The position numbers were made by a program, and so were the translations under genes. DNA of 64,000 bases, from NCBI RefSeq assembly GCF_031119335.1, contig NZ_JAVHXT010000011.1, positions 38,658 through 102,657 of the forward strand. The letters are read 5' to 3'. Origin of the DNA: Pedobacter sp. (GTDB taxonomy: Bacteria; Bacteroidota; Bacteroidia; Sphingobacteriales; Sphingobacteriaceae). The notes under the pieces were generated by a model that saw nothing but the letters and a program-made list of their open reading frames with translations, had not been told where the DNA came from and ran no database searches. Below are positions 61,011 through 64,000 of the stretch, piece after piece (the stretch's first letter is position 1; each line of letters opens with the position of its first letter).

Positions 61011-61018
61011 CAAAGGTA
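61011..61018 (-). promoter_or_regulatory. -7 box of the MFS gene
   Basis: TACCTTTG on the minus strand matches TAnnTTTG, 25 bases before the preferred ATG. The -33 region is less clear. Confidence 0.5.
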
Positions 61019-61074
61019 GCCGAATTTGTTCTAGTATACTGTCAGCGTAGCGTTAATTATGGCTTAAAATAATA

Positions 61075-61101
61075 AAAGTCCCGAATTTTTATCGGGACTT
61101 T
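61075..61101 (-). terminator. terminator after the 61-codon gene
   Basis: AAAGTCCCGA (61075-61084) and TCGGGACTTT (61092-61101) form a 10-bp perfect stem with a 7-base loop, followed on the minus strand by TTATTATTTT. It lies four bases beyond the gene's stop codon. Confidence 0.8.
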
Positions 61102-61104
61102 CAA

Positions 61105-61290
61105 TTAACGCTTTTGAGCGTGCTTTAAAATTTTTGCTATCGTTTCTTCCGAAGGCTCTCTAAACAACTCATCTAACTTAGGTTTGATGGTTTTGTAAAA
61201 GTTTTGGTCAGAATTGTCGCCCTGTTCCAAAGCCTTAGATTTCGATAGGTTTTTTAAGTTGGTTTGAGTAAAGGTTTTTGTCATACGCAT
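61105..61290 (-). CDS. small soluble protein, unknown function
   Basis: A 61-residue protein, mostly charged: TKTFTQTNLKNLSKSKALEQ, QNFYKTIKPKLDELF, EPSEETIAKILKHAQKR. The C-terminal half is one or two amphipathic helices, the kind of pattern seen in small regulators or anti-sigma-like factors, though no family is recognised. A clean terminator follows it. It lies between the ECF sigma gene and the MFS gene, all on the minus strand. An ATG two codons in is equally possible. Confidence 0.65.
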   Translation of the reverse strand: MRMTKTFTQTNLKNLSKSKALEQGDNSDQNFYKTIKPKLDELFREPSEETIAKILKHAQKR

Positions 61291-61463
61291 TTATATCTTT
61301 TTAGTTTAGATTTTAAACGCTGGCAAAACGCCTTTATTTTATTAGATCGTATAGTTATTCTTAAAATATTTAAAAACTGATATCAAATATTATTTAAACC
61401 TTGATTTAAATGGTGTTAGTGTAAGTTGTACAACATAACAAATGTGTTGTAATATTTTTGTGA

Positions 61464-62075
61464 CTAACCTCGGCTAACGCTCACCTCTTTCACATTCATC
61501 ATTTTGCGAAGGTTGCTCAAGGCATAACGCATACGCCCCAATGCCGTGTTAATACTTACATCGGTCAAATCTGCAATTTCCTTAAAACTCAAATCTGCAT
61601 AGTGACGCATAATCAACACTTCTTTTTGTTCGTCTGGCAAAAACTGAATCATTTTACGCAAGTCGGTATGTGTTTGCTCACGTAACATGCGTTCCTCAGC
61701 ACTTTCTTCATGAATTTGGATAAGATTAAGCACATCTGTACCATCTGCACTGGTAATGGTAGGCGTACGTTTCTCTTTCCTAAAATAATCGATCACCAAG
61801 TTGTGTGCAATACGCATTACCCATGGTAAAAACTTACCTTCTTCGTTATAACGTCCAGAGCGCAAAGTGTTAATTACTTTGATAAAGGCATCCTGAAAAA
61901 TATCTTCCGCCAGATATTGATCCTTAACCAATAAATAAATTGAAGTGAAGATTTTGGATTTGTGCCTACGTAAAAGTTCCTCGATTACGCTTTCGTCGCC
62001 ACCGATATATAACTTCACCAAATCCTGATCACTAACCTGTTGTAACCTCATAGGAGTGTGTTTGATTAAACCCAT
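61464..62075 (-). CDS. ECF-type RNA polymerase sigma factor
   Basis: A 203-residue sigma-70 family factor. Region 2 is seen as YLAEDIFQDAFIKVINTL with FLPWVMRIAHNLVIDYFRKEKRTP. Region 4 is LPDEQKEVLIMRHYADLSFKEIADLTDVSINTALGRMRYALSNL in part, with the helix-turn-helix. A linker of about 35 residues separates them. There is no anti-sigma gene with a membrane segment next to it, so its control is not visible here; the adjacent 61-residue gene is the only small candidate. An alternative start (M9) is possible. Confidence 0.92.
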   Translation of the reverse strand: MGLIKHTPMRLQQVSDQDLVKLYIGGDESVIEELLRRHKSKIFTSIYLLVKDQYLAEDIFQDAFIKVINTLRSGRYNEEGKFLPWVMRIAHNLVIDYFRKEKRTPTITSADGTDVLNLIQIHEESAEERMLREQTHTDLRKMIQFLPDEQKEVLIMRHYADLSFKEIADLTDVSINTALGRMRYALSNLRKMMNVKEVSVSRG

Positions 62076-62435
62076 CTTTATTAAATAATAAACACGTAAA
62101 TTTTTAATCTATAGCTTTTCTCCTTTTATTTTTTGTTAGTGGATAATGATTGTTCTTGTGTTACAGTTTCAAAAGAAACACTTTTTTGTGATATTCAAAG
62201 AATTAAATTGTTAAAAAATGTAAAAACTTAAAATTAACAATTGAAAAATAAATGATATATCTAAGATACAAGCTTTAAAATGCCCTTTATCTAATCTTAT
62301 AAAATTAAGACAAATTCTATACCAATAGTTTAGGAAGTTTTAAAATCTATAGCGATATCATCAGACTTTGACCACCTAATTTCCAACTTTATAAGTTATC
62401 TTTGTAAATTATTTGAGAGCTTAGAGAGGTTATAA
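62076..62435. other. gene-free divergent region before uvrA
   Basis: About 360 AT-rich bases with no supported gene or repeat. The only signal seen is the -7-like box at 62397. Confidence 0.6.
62397..62404 (+). promoter_or_regulatory. probable -7 box of uvrA
   Basis: TATCTTTG matches TAnnTTTG, 32 bases before the uvrA ATG. TTTG at 62367 is a possible -33 element, but the spacing (26) is long. Confidence 0.55.
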
Positions 62436-64000
62436 ATGAGCAAGGAATTAGAGAAAGATCCACATCAACATATCATCATTAAAGGAGCTAGGGTACATAA
62501 CCTTAAAAACGTTGATGTAGCTATTCCAAAGAACAAATTCGTGGTTATTACCGGCATGTCTGGTTCTGGAAAATCATCGCTGGCTTTTGATACTTTGTAT
62601 GCCGAAGGGCAGCGCAGATACGTAGAAAGTTTATCGGCCTATGCCCGCCAGTTTATGGGGCGTATGAACAAACCTGATGTAGATTATATCAAAGGCATTG
62701 CTCCTGCTATTGCTATTGAGCAAAAAGTGATTACTTCCAATCCACGCTCAACGGTGGGTACGTCTACGGAGATTTACGACTATCTAAAATTGTTGTACTC
62801 TAGAATTGGTAGAACCTATTCCCCAATTTCGGGCGAGCAAGTTAAAAAAGATACCGTGAGCACTGTGGTAGATTTTGTTGCGGCATTGGCCGATGATGAG
62901 GTAGTAACTATTTTCAGTCCGCTGCACTCTCAAAATAACCGGACTATTAAAGAAGAACTCGCAATATTATTGCAAAAAGGCTTTTTGCGTGTGTCTTATT
63001 TGGGTGATGTAAAAAAGATCGAAGCAATTTTAGAAGATGACAGTGTTAAGGACAGGGAACTTACCGAGGCAGACCAGGTTTTCATTTTAATTGACCGTAT
63101 TGTTGTTGCTCACGATGACGAAACTTTAAGTCGTATCGCCGACTCTGCACAAACTGCTTTCTTTGAAGGTAAAGGCGATTGTTATGTAGAATTTAGTGGT
63201 AAGCAAACTTTCTTTTGCGATAGGTTTGAGTTAGACAATTTGAAATTTGAAGAGCCTACACCAAATTTCTTCAGTTTCAATAATCCTTATGGTGCTTGTA
63301 AACGTTGCGAAGGTTACGGTAATGTAATTGGTATAGACGAAGATTTGGTAGTTCCAGATAAAAGTAAAAGCGTTTACGATAATGCCATTGTACCTTGGCG
63401 TGGTGAAAAAATGGGCGATTGGCTAAAAGCTTTTATCAAAAATGCAGACAAGTTCGATTTTCCAATTCACAGACCATATAGTGATTTAACCGAAAAACAG
63501 CAGCAGTTACTTTGGACTGGCAATAAATATTTCAGAGGCTTGGATGATTTCTTCAAGGAATTGGAAGAGCAAACCTATAAAATCCAGTACCGTGTAATGT
63601 TATCGCGTTACCGCGGAAAAACAACTTGTCCAGATTGTAAGGGCACTCGCTTACGTAAAGATGCTTCTTATGTAAAAGTTGGTGGTAAATCAATTTTAGA
63701 ATTGGTATTGATGCCATTGTCTACCATTTTGCCTTTCTTCGAAGGTTTAGAATTAACAGAAAACGAACAGAAAATCTCAAAACGTTTGCTGGCCGAAATC
63801 AGCAGCCGTATTTTATACCTCAACAATGTCGGTTTAGGTTATTTAACTTTAAATCGTTTATCAAATACCTTATCTGGCGGAGAAAGTCAGCGTATTAATT
63901 TGGCAACCTCTCTAGGCAGTAGCTTGGTAGGTTCTGTTTATGTGTTAGATGAACCTAGTATTGGTCTGCACCCTCGTGATACGCACCGTTTAATCGGAGT
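62436..64000 (+). CDS. uvrA: excinuclease ABC subunit A, N-terminal part, cut by the right edge
   Basis: The first 521 codons of UvrA, open to the window end. UvrA finds bulky DNA lesions and loads UvrB. Seen: [15 protein letters not shown], Walker [16 protein letters not shown], the [13 protein letters not shown] block, [26 protein letters not shown] in part, [27 protein letters not shown], and the ABC signature [18 protein letters not shown] with [15 protein letters not shown]. In the first zinc-ribbon the usual N-terminal CxxC is missing (FFCDRFELD). This looks like a lineage trait of Bacteroidota UvrA, not damage. The second half is outside the window. Confidence 0.96.
   Translation, partial: MSKELEKDPHQHIIIKGARVHNLKNVDVAIPKNKFVVITGMSGSGKSSLAFDTLYAEGQRRYVESLSAYARQFMGRMNKPDVDYIKGIAPAIAIEQKVITSNPRSTVGTSTEIYDYLKLLYSRIGRTYSPISGEQVKKDTVSTVVDFVAALADDEVVTIFSPLHSQNNRTIKEELAILLQKGFLRVSYLGDVKKIEAILEDDSVKDRELTEADQVFILIDRIVVAHDDETLSRIADSAQTAFFEGKGDCYVEFSGKQTFFCDRFELDNLKFEEPTPNFFSFNNPYGACKRCEGYGNVIGIDEDLVVPDKSKSVYDNAIVPWRGEKMGDWLKAFIKNADKFDFPIHRPYSDLTEKQQQLLWTGNKYFRGLDDFFKELEEQTYKIQYRVMLSRYRGKTTCPDCKGTRLRKDASYVKVGGKSILELVLMPLSTILPFFEGLELTENEQKISKRLLAEISSRILYLNNVGLGYLTLNRLSNTLSGGESQRINLATSLGSSLVGSVYVLDEPSIGLHPRDTHRLIG

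Overview
The window looks like the chromosome of a Bacteroidota bacterium, most likely a Sphingobacteriaceae member of the Pedobacter type. The evidence is a type IX secretion C-terminal sorting domain, a Porin_10 outer-membrane protein, the lineage families DUF4293, DUF5606 and DUF4180, TAnnTTTG promoter boxes, almost no Shine-Dalgarno sequences, and a GH92 alpha-mannosidase. Genus assignment is inference. I saw no rRNA, tRNA or CRISPR array.

Layout. 1-15.5 kb: envelope proteins (porin, beta-barrel), an ABC-F ATPase, an exported family usually labelled asparagine synthetase B, a cyclophilin, GH92 and GH1 glycosidases, RlmH and a membrane-linked MutS-like ATPase. 15.5-17.9 kb: two DUF2007 genes followed by a RAYT transposase surrounded by nine GTTGGC-N6-GCCAAC palindromes, with a local duplication that made a chimeric ORF. 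18-24.5 kb: two different aconitases and a degenerate M23-like protein. 24.6-41 kb: housekeeping and envelope genes, including a NodB deacetylase carrying an in-frame repeat-like insert, a TolC/adaptor pair, gpsA, a DEAD-box helicase, a T9SS cargo protein, truA, an ABC exporter and a dicarboxylate carrier, plus a small MITE-like element at 31.2 kb.

41-55 kb is an accessory island. A TetR gene diverges from a run of about fifteen same-strand genes: a helical-repeat protein, two ankyrin proteins, several one- or two-TM proteins with beta-rich cytosolic parts, two lipoproteins, a zinc-ribbon membrane protein and a DUF1266 protein. An IS200-like transposase and three copies of a hairpin-rich repeat lie inside it. 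An 11-bp-armed palindrome between tetR and the first island gene is a good operator candidate.

55-64 kb returns to core functions: a phosphopantetheinyl transferase, a cupin, succinyl-CoA ligase alpha, MsrB, an MFS transporter, an ECF sigma factor and the first 521 codons of uvrA, which runs off the right edge.

The strongest candidates for something little described are the REPIN/RAYT system, whose palindrome pairs have matching cores, the hairpin-repeat/IS200-like element, the MITE with exact target duplication, and the TetR-linked ankyrin/DUF1266 island.
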